Notes: generated by a model from the sequence alone, not told the origin. DNA of 64,000 bases from Macrolepiota albuminosa (GCA_027475525.1 JAMWFC010000009.1:2274187-2338186), one strand, 5' to 3'; counted from the stretch's first letter, positions 42,343 through 54,567 are shown. A program made the numbers and translations.

Positions 42343-42455
42343 ATTGACTTATACGTCTTGTCTTAGGTACAGTGCAATACATAGTCGATTATAGAAAGAC
42401 TGAGGATTGACTTATACGTCTTGTCTTAGTGCATCATATGGTTGGATTTCTAACA

Positions 42456-42465
42456 GGTTATGGGC
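42456..42465 (+). promoter_or_regulatory. Copia primer-binding site (initiator tRNA-Met half)
   Basis: GGTTATGGGC directly follows the LTR. It is complementary to GCCCATAACC, the anticodon arm of initiator tRNA-Met, the primer type known for Drosophila copia and yeast Ty5. Confidence 0.75.
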
Positions 42466-42628
42466 ATTGCTCGACGACTACTCTAAATCGTCGAAAGTTT
42501 GAAATTGAACCGCAGGACCGCTCTCAGGTCCAAATCTAATCTGATCGTATCCATCGCATCGCATCGCGTACCTTGTCTATCCAGTCTATTGTCCTCTCTA
42601 TCCGGACCCTTTGAACCTCTGCCATTCT

Positions 42629-45600
42629 ATGGCACCCGTCATGTCCTCCTCCATGGCCTTGCCCAGCGATGCATCGAACCCCTCCATCCCGGAACGCGTC
42701 ATACGCCACCAATGGGAAGGCACGAAGTACAAGCGTGCTGATGGCAACTTCAGTCATTGGACTGACACACTCAAAGATGCGTTAATCCTGAACGGCCTCT
42801 ACGCATATGTCTTTGAGTCCACGATAGTCCGCCCTGATGCTGAGGTTGAGCCCCGCGCTCACGTGAACTGGGGTTTAAACGATCGCCTCGCCATCACCTT
42901 TATCAAGTCGGCCCTCGATGATGGGGAACACCGTGACCTCGTAACGGATAAGGGGGCAAAGCAATGCTTCGAGGATCTGAAGACGCGCACTCAATGGGAG
43001 GGCCCCATTAAGCAAATTGCTCTACTGCAAGAAGCACTATCCACTTACTGCTCCCTCTCCGAACCTCTACCGACCACAGCAGGGCATGTGGCCGACATAA
43101 TAAAGCGTGCTTTTGACATCGGCGAAGTCAATCAAGACCTCTTCACTTGTATTGCACTGCTTAACAGCTTGAACGATCCCTCCTTCGAAGCGCTTCAGAA
43201 TTCCGTATCCACACTCATAAGCAACAGTTTGCGAGACACACCCTGTGACCCCAATGCCATCCGACTCCTCATGGAGAATGCGCAGAACATTATCAACGCG
43301 AAGGCCAAGTCGTCTCATGCTACGGCCTTAAGCGCAAGAGGAGGGGGGAGATATCGCGACACTGATCTACCAGGACACAATCACGGTCCTGGCGCCATGT
43401 GTTGCAAAAACTGCCTCGCGCTTAAACTACCTTGTAGGGGACACAGCAAGCAGTTCTGCGTACAGAAAGGAGGAGGAATGGCTGGAAAATCTGTTGCCGA
43501 CGCCCAGGCTGCACAAACGGCACATAGAGCATCAAAGTCAAAGGCAAAAACACCATCAGTCACACTTCCCGCCGCTGAGAAAACCTTTGTAGCCGTCACA
43601 GGACTGGATGGGAAGATGTGGTATGTTGATCCCACACAACTTGGACAGCTGCCTGCTCCCCAGGACGTGACACCGTTTGCGGGCATTGCTTCCACTGCGC
43701 TGGAACCAGGCCAACATACTACGGAGGTCTGGGAACACGCTGGCTTCATGGCCCAGGTTGAAGAGAACCTGACTAACATAAATTGGGATCAGCATGCTAC
43801 AGCGATCGACGAACGCATAATGGCTGCTGATGTCAGTCCAGTCAACCAACAAAAGTGCAACCCAATCACCTCCACAGAGAACATCCCATTCCTGGTCGAT
43901 TCCAGTGCGACTATCCATATATCTCCATGCAGAGAAGACTTCCAAACGCTCAGACCCATCGCGCCTCGAGTCGTAAAAGGTCTTGGAGGATCCTCAGTAT
44001 CAGCAATTGGGATAGGTACAATCCACCTACACATAGCAAAAGGGGCGGACATTGTATTAGAGGACGTATTCTATATCCCAAACGCCACTGTCCGCCTCAT
44101 ATCCGTAAGTTTGCTCGCAGCACGCTCCAACCTCGACTCAATATTTGACCACAAATCGGTCTGAATCTTCGATCAATCTACCCGTGCTCTCGTAGCACAA
44201 GGACCCCTCATCCCTAAGCAACGACTCTATGCTCTTAAACTCGACAACGCACTCACCGAGCATCATGCCCTCATCTCCCATCACGCTGCCGGCCTGGAAA
44301 CCTGGCATCGCCGTCTTGGGCATGCAAATTTCCAGACGGTTACAGATATGGCAAAAGCTGGAATCATTCCAGGTACGCCCTCTATCTTCACCTCTAAAGC
44401 ACCGAAGTGTGACTCTTGCATTCTTGGGAAACAGACCAGAAATGCAGTCCCTAAAGTGCGAGAGGAGGGGCGGAAGGCGAAGCATAAACTAGAGATCGTT
44501 TGGGTGGATCTGACTGGTCCACAAGCTGTTGTATCTCATAATGGCTACTCATATATAATGAATTTGGTCGACGACTTCACTAGCGAGCACTGGTCCATTC
44601 TCTTGAAACGCAAGGGTGACGCGTTACCACACCTTAAGGCCTGGCAGACGGCAAGAGAGAATGAAGTTCGAGAAAAAGTTGGGGTCTATCGTACTAGGCA
44701 CGATGGAGAGCTGACCAGACATGAAATGGATACCTGGCTGCTATTTCAAGGATCAGAGCAGCAATTCGGAGCACCTTACACGTCGGCACATATAGGACGA
44801 GTGGAGCGAATGCACAGGACACTTATGGGGAAGGCAAGAGCGATGCGGATCGCGGCCAAATGCCCACCGAACATGTGGGACGAATTTTACCTTACGGCCT
44901 CACACCTTCACAAGCGCACACTGTCTAAATCACTGAATGGTATCACACCTCACGAGACATGGACAGGACGGAGACCCGACTATTCATATATGAGAGAAAT
45001 CGGGTGCAAAGCGTTTGTACTAATACTCGCGACTCACAACCCAAAAGTCTTTGCCAGATCAATAGAATGTATCCTTGTCGGATATGGTGCCAGTTCAAAA
45101 ACCTACAGATGTTACGAACAGAAAACCGGAAGAATCTACGAAACGTTCCATGTCAAGTTCTGTGAGAGCCACAAAATGCATGCACAGCCATACAAGCCTG
45201 ACCAACCCATCTCTATGCCAACCAAGGAGACACCCATCAACATCCCTGACAAATCGACGCGACCCATTGACCTCAATGATGACTACGACTTACTGCAGAC
45301 GACAATACCTCCATCGCCGGATCACAACGCAGGACCTGAGGCACTGGACCGTCAGCCGGACCCTCAGCAACTGTGCTGATCTACCCGAATTCGCATCCCT
45401 ACAGCTCGTGCTGATCCAGATGGCGCGCAGTTGAGGGTGCAGAGGGCAGTGGAGGAGTCCATTGAGTCAGGTGAGCATATACAAGCGGCAAGAGCGAGTC
45501 GAAGGGTTGTCGAACATGATGACATGGTGGGTCCACAGCCTGATCAGGAACCAGGTACTGTGGGTCAAGAAGCCGAAGCGCAGGGCCTCGATCGAGCCCT

Positions 45601-47278
45601 TCCAGATCTGGCCAGTATTGCTGAAATTGACGACATTGAATGCCTACTCACCGCAGTGGAAGAACTGAACATTGACTCAGCAAATGACTTTGACGATGAT
45701 CCCAGAACTTGGCAAGAGGCCAAGCTCTCGGGTGACTCAACAAGATGGGAGGCGGCATACCGTGAGGAGCTTGAATCTCTGAAGAAAATGGGCATCTACG
45801 AACTCATCCCACGATCTGAGGTTCCTGCTGGGCAAAGAGTAAGATCGGGCCGACTGGTATTCAAAATCAAAAGGGATGAAAACGGGAAGGCAGTGAGGTT
45901 CAAGGGGAGGTTAGTATTCAGAGGGTATGAACAGATTCAGGGACAAGACTACTCAAAAACAACCTCACCGACCGCATGCATGGAATCCTGGCGCATTCTC
46001 CTACATCTAGCAGCAACGAAAGGCTGGGACGCGACCCAGATCGATGTCAAAACCGCATTTTTATACGGCATCCTACCGGAAGACGAAGTTCAGTATATGA
46101 AGCAACCAGAAGGTTTCGAAGAAAAAGGAAAGGAGGATTGGGTTTGGATGTTGGTGAAAGGCTTGTATGGGATGAAGCAAGCGGGAAGGATTTGGAACAG
46201 GACTGTGAATGAGAAGATGATATCTTGGGGGTTCAAGCGTTTACTTTGCGAGTCATGCATTTATTTCAGGAAAACTGATCAGGGTACAGTTATTACAGCC
46301 CTCCATGTCGACAACTTCCTTTCGATCGCAAGCAGCAAGGCTGAGAACGACCGGTTCAAAGAACAGATGCGGCAAGCCTGGACTATATCCAATCTGGGTA
46401 CACCACGATTCATTGTCAGCATCGCAGTTGAATGGGATCGACCAAATCACACAGTAAAACTATCCCAAACGGCCCTTATTGACAAGATAATTACTCAGTT
46501 CGGACAAAAGGATGCTACCCCATTGTCGTTGCCCATGGACCCCAACACCAGGCTAAGACGCGTCGTCAGGACCACCTTAACCCCCGATGAACAGCATGCC
46601 CTGGAAAGGACACCATACAGGCAGCTTGTCGGGTGCCTCCTGTACCTGGCTATATCCACGCGCCCCGACATCGCCTTCGGCGTCCAGCAGTTGACTCAAT
46701 ACCTTGATTCTTACACTGCGTCACACTGGAACGCAGCCATCCGTCTCGTGCGATATCTAAAGGGCACGCGGCACCTGCAATTGCAATTGGGAGGAAAGGA
46801 GGAGACTGGGAAGCTCGTTGGGTTCACGGATTCGGACTGGGCGAGCTGCCCGGATACACGGCGGAGTGTTGGAGGTTACGTTTGGAACCTCGGTTCTGGA
46901 GCGATATCATGGGCTGTCCGGAAGCAGCGGACGGTTGCTGCATCTTCATGCGAGGCGGAATACATGGCGGCCTTCGAATGCGTGCAAGAATGTATTTGGC
47001 TTCGCGCACTACTCAAAGACATTGATCACGACGACGCCCTCGCACCAACGCGCATCTTCTGTGACAATGATTCTGCTATTACGCTATCAGAAGACCCTAT
47101 GCTACACGCTCGGGTTAAACACGTGGACATCAAGTACCATTTCCTCCGAGAACGCGTGCAGTCCAACGAACTTGTTCTCCACCGTGTCCCCTCAAAGGAA
47201 AACACCGCCGACATCTTCACCAAGGCCCTCACGACAACAGCATTTCAATTCCTCCGCCTGCGACTCGGACTCGTATAA
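42629..47278 (+). pseudogene. gag-pol: Copia gag-pol polyprotein
   Basis: One frame of 1,550 codons from ATG 42629 to TAA 47276-47278, interrupted by TGA at 44162-44164 and 45377-45379. Gag ends in a zinc knuckle-like CX2C...GHxxxxC (about residue 260). Protease has DSSA (about 425). Integrase has WHRRLGH...CDSC (about 560-600), VWVDL and GRVERMHR, but the second acidic motif reads RHDGEL rather than the usual DNGGE. RT has IDVKTAFLYG, but the YxDD box is HVDN (about 1227), so the second catalytic Asp is lost. RNase H has DSDWA, CEAEYMA and CDNDSAI. Both stops and the RT change fit CpG deamination. Gag-pol makes the particle, copies the RNA and integrates it; this copy could not. Confidence 0.92.
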
Positions 47279-47313
47279 AATGCGCCGGATCCCACGTGAG
47301 GAGGAGTATATGT

Positions 47314-47325
47314 GGTGAGGAGGAG
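47314..47325 (+). promoter_or_regulatory. Copia polypurine tract
   Basis: ggtgaggaggag immediately before the 3' LTR, the usual plus-strand primer. Confidence 0.75.
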
Positions 47326-47553
47326 TGTTGGAATTACGTCACTTGACCACCACACATACACCAAGTAACCGGCCACTGTTGAACTCGTCACACTAATCAC
47401 ACATGCTTTGTCTGGCCGCCAGGGCCAAAGAGCATTGTTCGTATTTCGTATAAAGGACTCACCACGTAGACAGCACCCTCAGTCGATTATAGAAAGACTG
47501 AGGATTGACTTATACGTCTTGTCTTAGTGCATCATACGGTTGGATTTCTAACA
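47326..47553 (+). repeat. 3' LTR of the copia element, short form
   Basis: 228 bp, TGTTGGAATT to TTTCTAACA. It equals the 5' LTR minus 116 bp: the repeated unit is joined directly to the mini-exon sequence (47503/47504) and then to the common end. Confidence 0.92.
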
Positions 47554-48849
47554 CACAGACAACAGTCTTCCTGTTCAACCTAGCTTTGAAGATGCCGGGC
47601 ACAAAGCATTTAACAGGGTTGACACAAAAACAAGGCAATTGATTGTGGCATATTCACAAACAAGGACTTGAAATATCAAATGCCATGTAAAATACAGGGA
47701 AAGGGGGATGGCCCACAAAGAAAACTCATTTTAAAAGTCTGCCAAGAAACTAGATAGATAAAATAACAGAGTCAATGTATGCAATCATAGTGTATATAAG
47801 CCAACTGGCCAGGGAGCAGCTTAATACCTGAGGACTATTTATGGTGTAGTGGACCATGGCGCAAAACGTAGCGAGGTGAGAGATGTGCAGTGGCAGCTGT
47901 GCATAATGCTCAGACAGATAGCTAGAGCAAGAAAGCAGAAGAGAAGAATCACAATGACGGCATATTCCATGTCCTGTACAGGTTGAAAATAAGGCATACA
48001 GGCCCAGCGAGATACTTCAAAAAGATGTCATGAAAGACCAACTCTCTATATAACCACTCCTGGAATCCAGCATAGTCAGAGCGTGGAGATCAAAGGGATG
48101 GTCGTACTTGGTGGGCAGGAGTCGATACCCCGCCATCAGCAGCGAGTCTTCCTACGTGGCGGGCAGGCTGTGAGCCGCCACGGCCTTCAACGCAGGGGAA
48201 GGGAGAGTGGTAATCAAGAAGAGACTGAGTCTTGACGAGTGGGGGGTTGGATGTTGACTTATTCAGTGACGATGGGAACGAGGTGACAATCTCGACGTCA
48301 CGTCGAGGACACCAAAGATGGCTGACTAGAGGACCCCATCAACATGAAATGAACGGGCCAAACATGCAATCTACTATTTGTTGACTTAAAACAGACCTGA
48401 CCCTGCAGGACAGCGGTACGTTGTGCTTTTTGGCTCATGTACCACGAGCAGCGACCATGATCTTTACCAGCAATGAATCCAGGATGTCGCTGCTGAGAAC
48501 GGCAAGTCATGGTGATGGCACGCGGCATTCACGCCAAGAACTTTCCACTCGGTAGTTATTCGCTTGCACTACAAGTAGCGAAAACTTGTGCAAATACACT
48601 CTACTACACTAATTTGGCACATCAAAAGATATATCAAGCATTCTTTATATGAAACAATCAAGTCCTCAATTGGCTCAGTTTCACTTGGAAGTCAACCTGA
48701 TTCCCAACGTCGCAGCTGACATCCAAAAACTCAAAAGAAATGCCTGAACTCACTTCATACTCCAACCATACCTTTTAAATGGGTTGAAGTGCCATTGACA
48801 GCCGTGATGCTTTTTGCATAATCAAGAGTACACTACGAATTCGGCTGCT
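47554..48849. other. No gene seen
   Basis: Intergenic sequence with no convincing open frame or repeat boundary. Confidence 0.5.
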
Positions 48850-48855
48850 TTTCGG

Positions 48856-49030
48856 ACAGCCTTGATCATCGTCTATTTTCAGAAGAGATTGACTGGTTCG
48901 GGAGGTTGGACAGGTTCGAAACAAAGATAACGCCATAGAAATTGCAGGCGGTGGAGACTATCATCACCCGTTCAGCACTGCCTTTGATACGAGCGAGAAA
49001 TACTGGTCCGAGGACCCGCCTTGTTTTAAA
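48856..49030 (-). repeat. Inverted copy of 40849-40960
   Basis: Upstream flank of the DUF6534 gene. It matches 40849-40960 in inverse orientation except for about 82 extra bp at 48881-48962. The extra stretch lacks GT...AG ends on either strand. Confidence 0.75.
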
Positions 49031-49071
49031 AGCTAGATTGACACTATTTTCGACCTTTTTTTCATCGTACA

Positions 49072-50909
49072 ATGTCCACGCCCTTGCCTCCATTGGATAC
49101 GACCATGGGTGTGACCCTCATTGGGGTCATTTTCTCCAGCATGTAAGTATCGCCTTGCCTTGTCTATTTAGTGTTAGCTAATCTGGTCAGGTTACTGGGC
49201 ATCGCTACAGTGCAGACATTCATATTTATGAAGACAAATAAGCAAATCAGATATATAAACAAATTTACTGTAGAAAATGCTTCTCATTTTCTATTTTCCC
49301 TCGTGCATTGACATAGTGTTGCTTCTCTCCCTAGGCTATTCTCTTATTGTTACCACTTCCTTCCGTATTCTGAGTTCGAACGCTCACATTTCGTCATTCT
49401 AGGACTTTGAATGCGGCTCACATTCTGTTCTTCTCGCACTTCATTTACTACTATTTGGTGACAAAACAAGGAAATATCATAAGCACGCCTCTCACTTGGA
49501 GTTTCACTGTTTGTCCACTCTGAACTCGCGTAATAGTAGTATACTCACTTGATTCTGAAGGCGGCCGTCAGTCTAGATGTGAGCCCTTGAAAAATCTTTA
49601 TCTAAGAGTTGTTTAACTATCCCACTCAGTTCATCCTCACCAATTTCACCGAAATGTAAGTGCCGCTTGAGCCCTATCCAGCTTGTAACTCATGCTTGGA
49701 CTCAGACTATATTCATTCCGCCTTTGGCAACGTACATTGTATTCCTTCGCTCAAGAAAGAATTGCAACTGATCTTTTCCGGTATTAAGTATGCAACAGCA
49801 ACCGAGGCCGTTATGGAGTGTTTGCGCCGGTGGTAAACAATTCCTCGGGAAGGTGAATAAAATGGTTTGACAAGTTCTCTAGGTGGCCGTGATCCTTCTC
49901 GATTTTGGTATTTATCAGATTGAACTGAAGAAGAAACGACTGACACAGTCACCCATAGGATTGAACATATGTTTGTATAACATTGATTTACATTTAGAAG
50001 AGACAAAAAGCTGATTAACTATCATGATAGATGTCCCATGGCAACTGTAAGCATGTCTCACAAAATAGAGGGAAGCGTCTTACTAACCAATGTGACAGTT
50101 CACGCGTAGCCAAGTTCATCGATTTAGGGCACGTATCATGGAAGGTCTGAGTACTTCATCCTCTCCGGGTTCTTTCATGACTGAATTTGTCGTCCTGGAG
50201 ACATACCCGATTTTGTATCTCAGTGTCTCGACGTTCGTCGATCTCTACCTTTGTCTTGCACTCGCATACACCCTCAGTAAGAAAGCAAAAAGGTTAGACT
50301 GGTACGTAGTATGTTCCCTGAAAATGACACAAGGTCAATGTCTCACAGGGCAGAGTCAACTGCGACCGTTTTGTCTGCGTATGTAGTGAATACTGGCGCT
50401 CTCGCGACGTAAATCACTCACAAGCCCATTATATAACTATTGCTGACATCCGTCCAGTGTTTTCTCATTATGTTCCCTATTAACTGTCGGTATCCCTAGC
50501 GGAAATGCTATGAAGTACTCATGATATGTTTGTGACACAGTATGTCCTGACGCCAACGACCTTTGTTTTCGTGGCTTTTCGAGTCATTCTATGTGGGTTC
50601 TATGTGAATTCACTCCTAGCAATGTAAGCCAAGGAACATCATTTGAAACACGAAGCTGACAGGAGTAGGCTCAATGCTAGATTTTACTTCCAACATCCGG
50701 AGGGACTTGTCAACATTGCGTTACCTCATGGAAGTGTATTTCTGTATAACAGAGGACATGCAAATCCCATCCCTGAAAATGCCAGCACCAACAACAATTT
50801 GAATGTCACAATCAATGAAGCAGGACTTCCCCTATTTCCTCCCAGGAGTCAAGCAGGTAGATATACGGTGAGCACCATTGAACCTGCAGCAAAGTCTTTT
50901 CCCAAGTGA
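49072..50909 (+). CDS. DUF6534-type multi-pass membrane protein (host gene, possibly decayed)
   Basis: The only host-like gene recognised. Start ATG 49072. Exon 1 49072-49142, intron 49143-49190 (48 bp), then MSTPLPPLDTTMGVTLIGVI and LLGIATVQTFIFM, the typical N-terminus and first membrane span of this agaricomycete family. Further exons: from 49403 (LNAAHILFFSHFIYYYLV), 49561-49578, 49630-49655 and 49706-49780 (LYSFRLWQ), with GT...AG introns of 52, 51 and 50 bp. A span FVVLETYPILYLSVSTFVDL lies at 50138-50300. Exon 50541-50623 (YVLTPTTFVFVAFRVILCGF), intron 50624-50668 and last exon 50669-50909 (LNARFYFQHP) end at TGA 50907. Function in the cell is unknown for the family. Exon joins at 49240-49400 and 49781-50140 could not be resolved and may contain frame breaks, so it may be a pseudogene. 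Confidence 0.65.
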
Positions 50910-51150
50910 TGAACAGGCCAAGGATATTCAGTTGGTGGAGGTAAAAGTTACAAAGGAACAAATAGAAACTACAGAGAATCAATATCATGTAGACTGTTTG
51001 CAGGACTAATAGTCAAGTTCTGAATATTGAATATAACAACATGAAAGATTCAACTTGCTTGTATGGGCCATTGCTAGCATGGGATGTCTGAGATCTATCT
51101 GTTGACATTGTTCCACACCGATATAGTCTACTACTTATATAAGCATCTGC
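50910..51150. other. No gene seen
   Basis: AT-rich sequence downstream of the DUF6534 gene. Confidence 0.5.
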
Positions 51151-51430
51151 ACACTGATATAGGCTGCTGCTTACACAAGTGTTCAGTAGACTGTTGCCTA
51201 CACAAGGATCTGGATAGACAAACAGTCTAATGAATCACATGACAGCAAAAATTGAAGACATTTTCCCACACTGATACAGGCTGCTACTTACATAAGCATT
51301 TTAATAGACTGATGCTTACACAAGTGTCTGGATAGACAAATAGTCTAATAAATTACATGACAGCAAAAATCAAAGACATTTTTCTCATCCTGACATAGGC
51401 TGCTGCTTGCACAAGTATTCAGATATACTG
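51151..51430. repeat. Minisatellite, about 118-bp unit, 2.4 copies
   Basis: Units start at 51151, 51268 and 51387 (periods 117 and 119) with clear divergence. The unit core includes ggctgctgcttacacaag and ctggatagacaaa. No coding potential. Confidence 0.75.
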
Positions 51431-51559
51431 TTACTATGTTACTATATAATATCTACCTATGCTAAAATATAGCTATGGTCACGTTATTTACAACATGCCA
51501 TGGTAGACCTATAAAGAGAAACTCCTAAATATACAAAGGGCAAGTGGGGTAGCATCAAA

Positions 51560-52500
51560 ACCCCTCCAGACAAAGCTTGCCACCACTGCATTTGAAATAT
51601 ACATTATTGCATGACTTTCTTATACTACAAAGACATACTTGATTGCCTTGCTGCAAGATGCTGGATCTGGCCCCAAATGTGCCCAGTCAAGTGGATTGAG
51701 TGTAGATGCCATGATAATGCAATGAAATGGGCCCAATGCCTAAGATCCAGAGAGAGATCAGCTTGTCCTCATTCTTGGATTATGCTAGATAGAAGGCTGA
51801 GTAATGCAACAGCCACACTGATGGGTCATCTCAGAATAAGGACTTAGCAGTATTTATGATTCCTGCTGCTATGTCATGGGTTATTAACCTGTAAGAATTC
51901 AATCAAAATTGGGTGAAGAGTTGCCCAAAGTGAGCATACAACTGCACAATTGCCGAGAAGCAGGACAAAGTGTATAAATAAAAAAAGTCTGGAGAGGCTG
52001 TGAGATTGTAAACTAATCACCATAAATGAAGACCTAGACTAAATTCAGTAGTCTGCACTATATGAGTTGCATATAACTAGTCAATGTAGCTTCTGATGTT
52101 CGATTTGATCCACCCATCCAAATAACTGTGGAAGGTGTATGGGTCCATATAAAAAGAGGAAATGGGATATTTCAGCTAGTCTGAGCCTGTACAGCTAGGC
52201 AGTCCACTTCATAGTTGAAAAGGGAGGGCAATGACAACACTTTTACATGACCTCTTGTGTAGCACACCTTGACCTGCTTGTCTGCTAGAAGGTGGAAAAT
52301 CCAACAAAAGTATGACCAACTATTTATGTGCCTAAGCTGCACTCCAATGTCCACATCAGTATGGCTGTCCTTGATTAACCTGACAAAATTGAGGTGGTCA
52401 GTATGTATCACATCATCTTTGTCACTACCACTCATCAGTATTAGACAATACAATTCAATGTCTCCTCCACCTCAAGACTCTTGGCACAAGCTTTTGATCT
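51560..52500 (-). pseudogene. LINE-type retroelement, RNase H relic
   Basis: Minus-strand reading HTDHLNFVRLIKDSHTDVDI, WIFHLLADKQVKVCYTRGHV and YEVDCLAVQAQ (52172-52453) matches the C-terminal RNase H of agaricomycete LINE polyproteins. The DHLNSVR, YTxGH and NxEADxxA positions are recognisable. Downstream pieces with stops continue towards 51600. RT and endonuclease are not seen, a usual 5' truncation or decay. Confidence 0.65.
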
Positions 52501-54043
52501 TGTTCTCTCTGTCATCCTCTGCTTCTTCAGATACCTCGTCATAGTGATCTTCCCTCTAAATACAATGGCAAAGACATTTTGTCATGCTACAACCCTTCCT
52601 AACAAGACATTTACTATTTAAATGGCCATTATGTGTTGACAAGCCATTGTCTTAAATGCTCCCAGAATGCTCTCTCCTCCAGACACAGGATACATAGCAG
52701 CACACCAGCAAGTGATGATGTGTGCAAAGCATGTGATGATGCTGTGAAAAATGATTAGGAGTGGAGTTTGACATATGGAGGTGTAGCAAACATGTATCAT
52801 TCATAATGGGAATGGGAATTAACATGATGGGTTAGGCAGGATCTTACCTCCATCTCTTTGTCTTAAGGATAGAGCACTATTTTGAGGCTATTATATCCAG
52901 ATATGATCAAGCAGCACATGCCATCCCCCTTATTAGGGTTACTTTGAGGCTGCTGTTGAATCATGAGCAAGAACTAACTATAGGAGGTGCAGAAGCAGGA
53001 CAAGATTTAATCAAGAACATTTTTGAAAGATGGTGTTACAAATTTAAACATTTACAAATAGTGTTACAAACTGAGGTCTTGTTGTTTGCACCTGCAAGAC
53101 ATACATCCAAAGACACATAACATGTTCTTTTATTCTCAATTTACTACCACATAGAGCACTATAGTAAGATCCTATTGTAGTGTCCTCACACATCCTCCCA
53201 CCACCCCTCTGCAATCAAGATGTGCACTATGATTTATCAGAGGATTCACCAGGTGACAGAGAAATACTTAGATATGCTGTTTTATATTAGATCTACCTAT
53301 CTTGTTTTTCTGTATGTTTTGACATCTTGTTTTGCTTATTTCTTGACCTTGAGTCAGGAGCTATACACATTGCAACAAATGCAACCATCTCATGACAAAA
53401 GCTTTTCATGAATGAGAAATTCTTGTTGCTACATTTTGTACTTACAAAAATCAATGGCTTGATGAAGTTTGGACTTATTCAGATGTTTTAAAAGAGGTTG
53501 ACTAAAATGCAAAGCTCATTGTCATCAAACATATAGTATGCCATAACCCTAACAAGCCTGATTTTACTTCATATAAAAAGGACTGTGTATGTTAAATATT
53601 CTTACTTTTAAACTTATTAAATCTTCTGCACAGTGTGACAATGTAACAATACTTTGTCAAGTAGATCTAGGCATAGTCAAGGCCAATATTTTCATGTTCA
53701 ACTAGAGGTATGTTTTCTTGCTACCTGTTAAAAACCTCTTACTAAACATTCAATTTATAGTTCTTTCTATTGTAGTTAGTAGAATATTTCTATACTTGTA
53801 GCTGGGCATCAAGGCTAAACACATATCTAAGCTGCTGGGCTTCTATAGTTTTTTTCACTTAATTGTAGCTTGGTGGCCTCTGTCATTGGAGCTTTAAGTG
53901 CAATTCTTATGAGAAATATTGAACAGTACATTATATTTGCTCTATTGTCAGTAAAGCTCTTATTGAATGGATATCTTTGGTGGAAAGTTTTCATAATATT
54001 AGTAGATCTATTATTAATTATTTGTATTGGTACAGCTAATAAT
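52501..54043. other. No gene seen; AT-rich
   Basis: Short open stretches only. Composition is strongly AT-rich from about 53.0 kb on. Confidence 0.5.
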
Positions 54044-54048
54044 AACAC

Positions 54049-54567
54049 TGTAAGGTTGACTTCTAGAGACTATAGCTTAGTCACACAGCTGGCAGAGAAA
54101 GATCCAAAGTATATTAGAGTATATATTGACAATATTATAATAACTACTCACCTGACAGAGGGAGATCCAAAGAGAACAAGTCTAGGAATTTCCTATGCCA
54201 GATTGGATGCTTCTGGGGCCTCTGAAGCATGGAAAACAACTCTACAGTATAACAAAACTTTAAAAACTTGAAAATTGCTTAAACAAATAAGTGCATAAAT
54301 AAGGCAGGAAAACTCTGGACTTTGGAGGTCAGAAAGGCAAACTCCAGCTTATGTAAGCAGTCTGAAAGTGGTACTGAAGAGCCCACACTTGTCTGAATAA
54401 TAGCTAAAGAACCAGAGCACCTCAAGGGCTGAGAATAATACTAATAAATAGTGTTGAAAGAGTAAAAACAGTAAAATAAAAGAATGACAGCAGAAATAAG
54501 AGAATGAATAAAGAGAAAATGAAGGAATAAAAAGTGAAAGCAGAAGGAAATGAGGAGTCCTCTGACA
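54049..54567 (-). mobile_element. Solo LTR, family 2 (copy d)
   Basis: 519 bp with the perfect duplication AACAC (54044-54048 and 54568-54572). It has the long form with the 63-bp segment. Compared with copies a and b it shows many C-to-T and G-to-A changes, often creating TpA. Confidence 0.9.

Larger units (their letters stand above)
42112..42455 (+). repeat. 5' LTR of the copia element, long form
   Basis: TGTTGGAATT to TTTCTAACA. It contains the hairpin CCCTCAGTC (42262-42270)/GACTGAGGG (42282-42290), a 53-bp GT...AG segment (42290-42342), mini-exon 42343-42366, a 16-bp spacer and an intron-less repeat of unit plus mini-exon (42383-42429). Confidence 0.92.
42112..47553 (+). mobile_element. 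Ty1/copia LTR retrotransposon
   Basis: A 5.4-kb element: long 5' LTR (344 bp), primer site, one gag-pol frame, polypurine tract, short 3' LTR (228 bp). Domain order protease, integrase, RT, RNase H is that of copia. The flanks (TATGT upstream, CACAG downstream) do not form a target duplication and the LTRs differ by a 116-bp block, which suggests the two ends come from different copies. Outside that block the LTRs differ at only about three bases, all in CpG positions. Confidence 0.92.

Noticed and set aside
48866..49093. Small minus-strand gene (75 codons) overlapping the DUF6534 start
   Set aside because: The start is not convincing and the interval is explained as the inverted duplicate of 40849-40960 plus an indel.
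51151..51430. CRISPR-like array
   Set aside because: Units are long, diverged and without unique spacers, in a eukaryotic genome.
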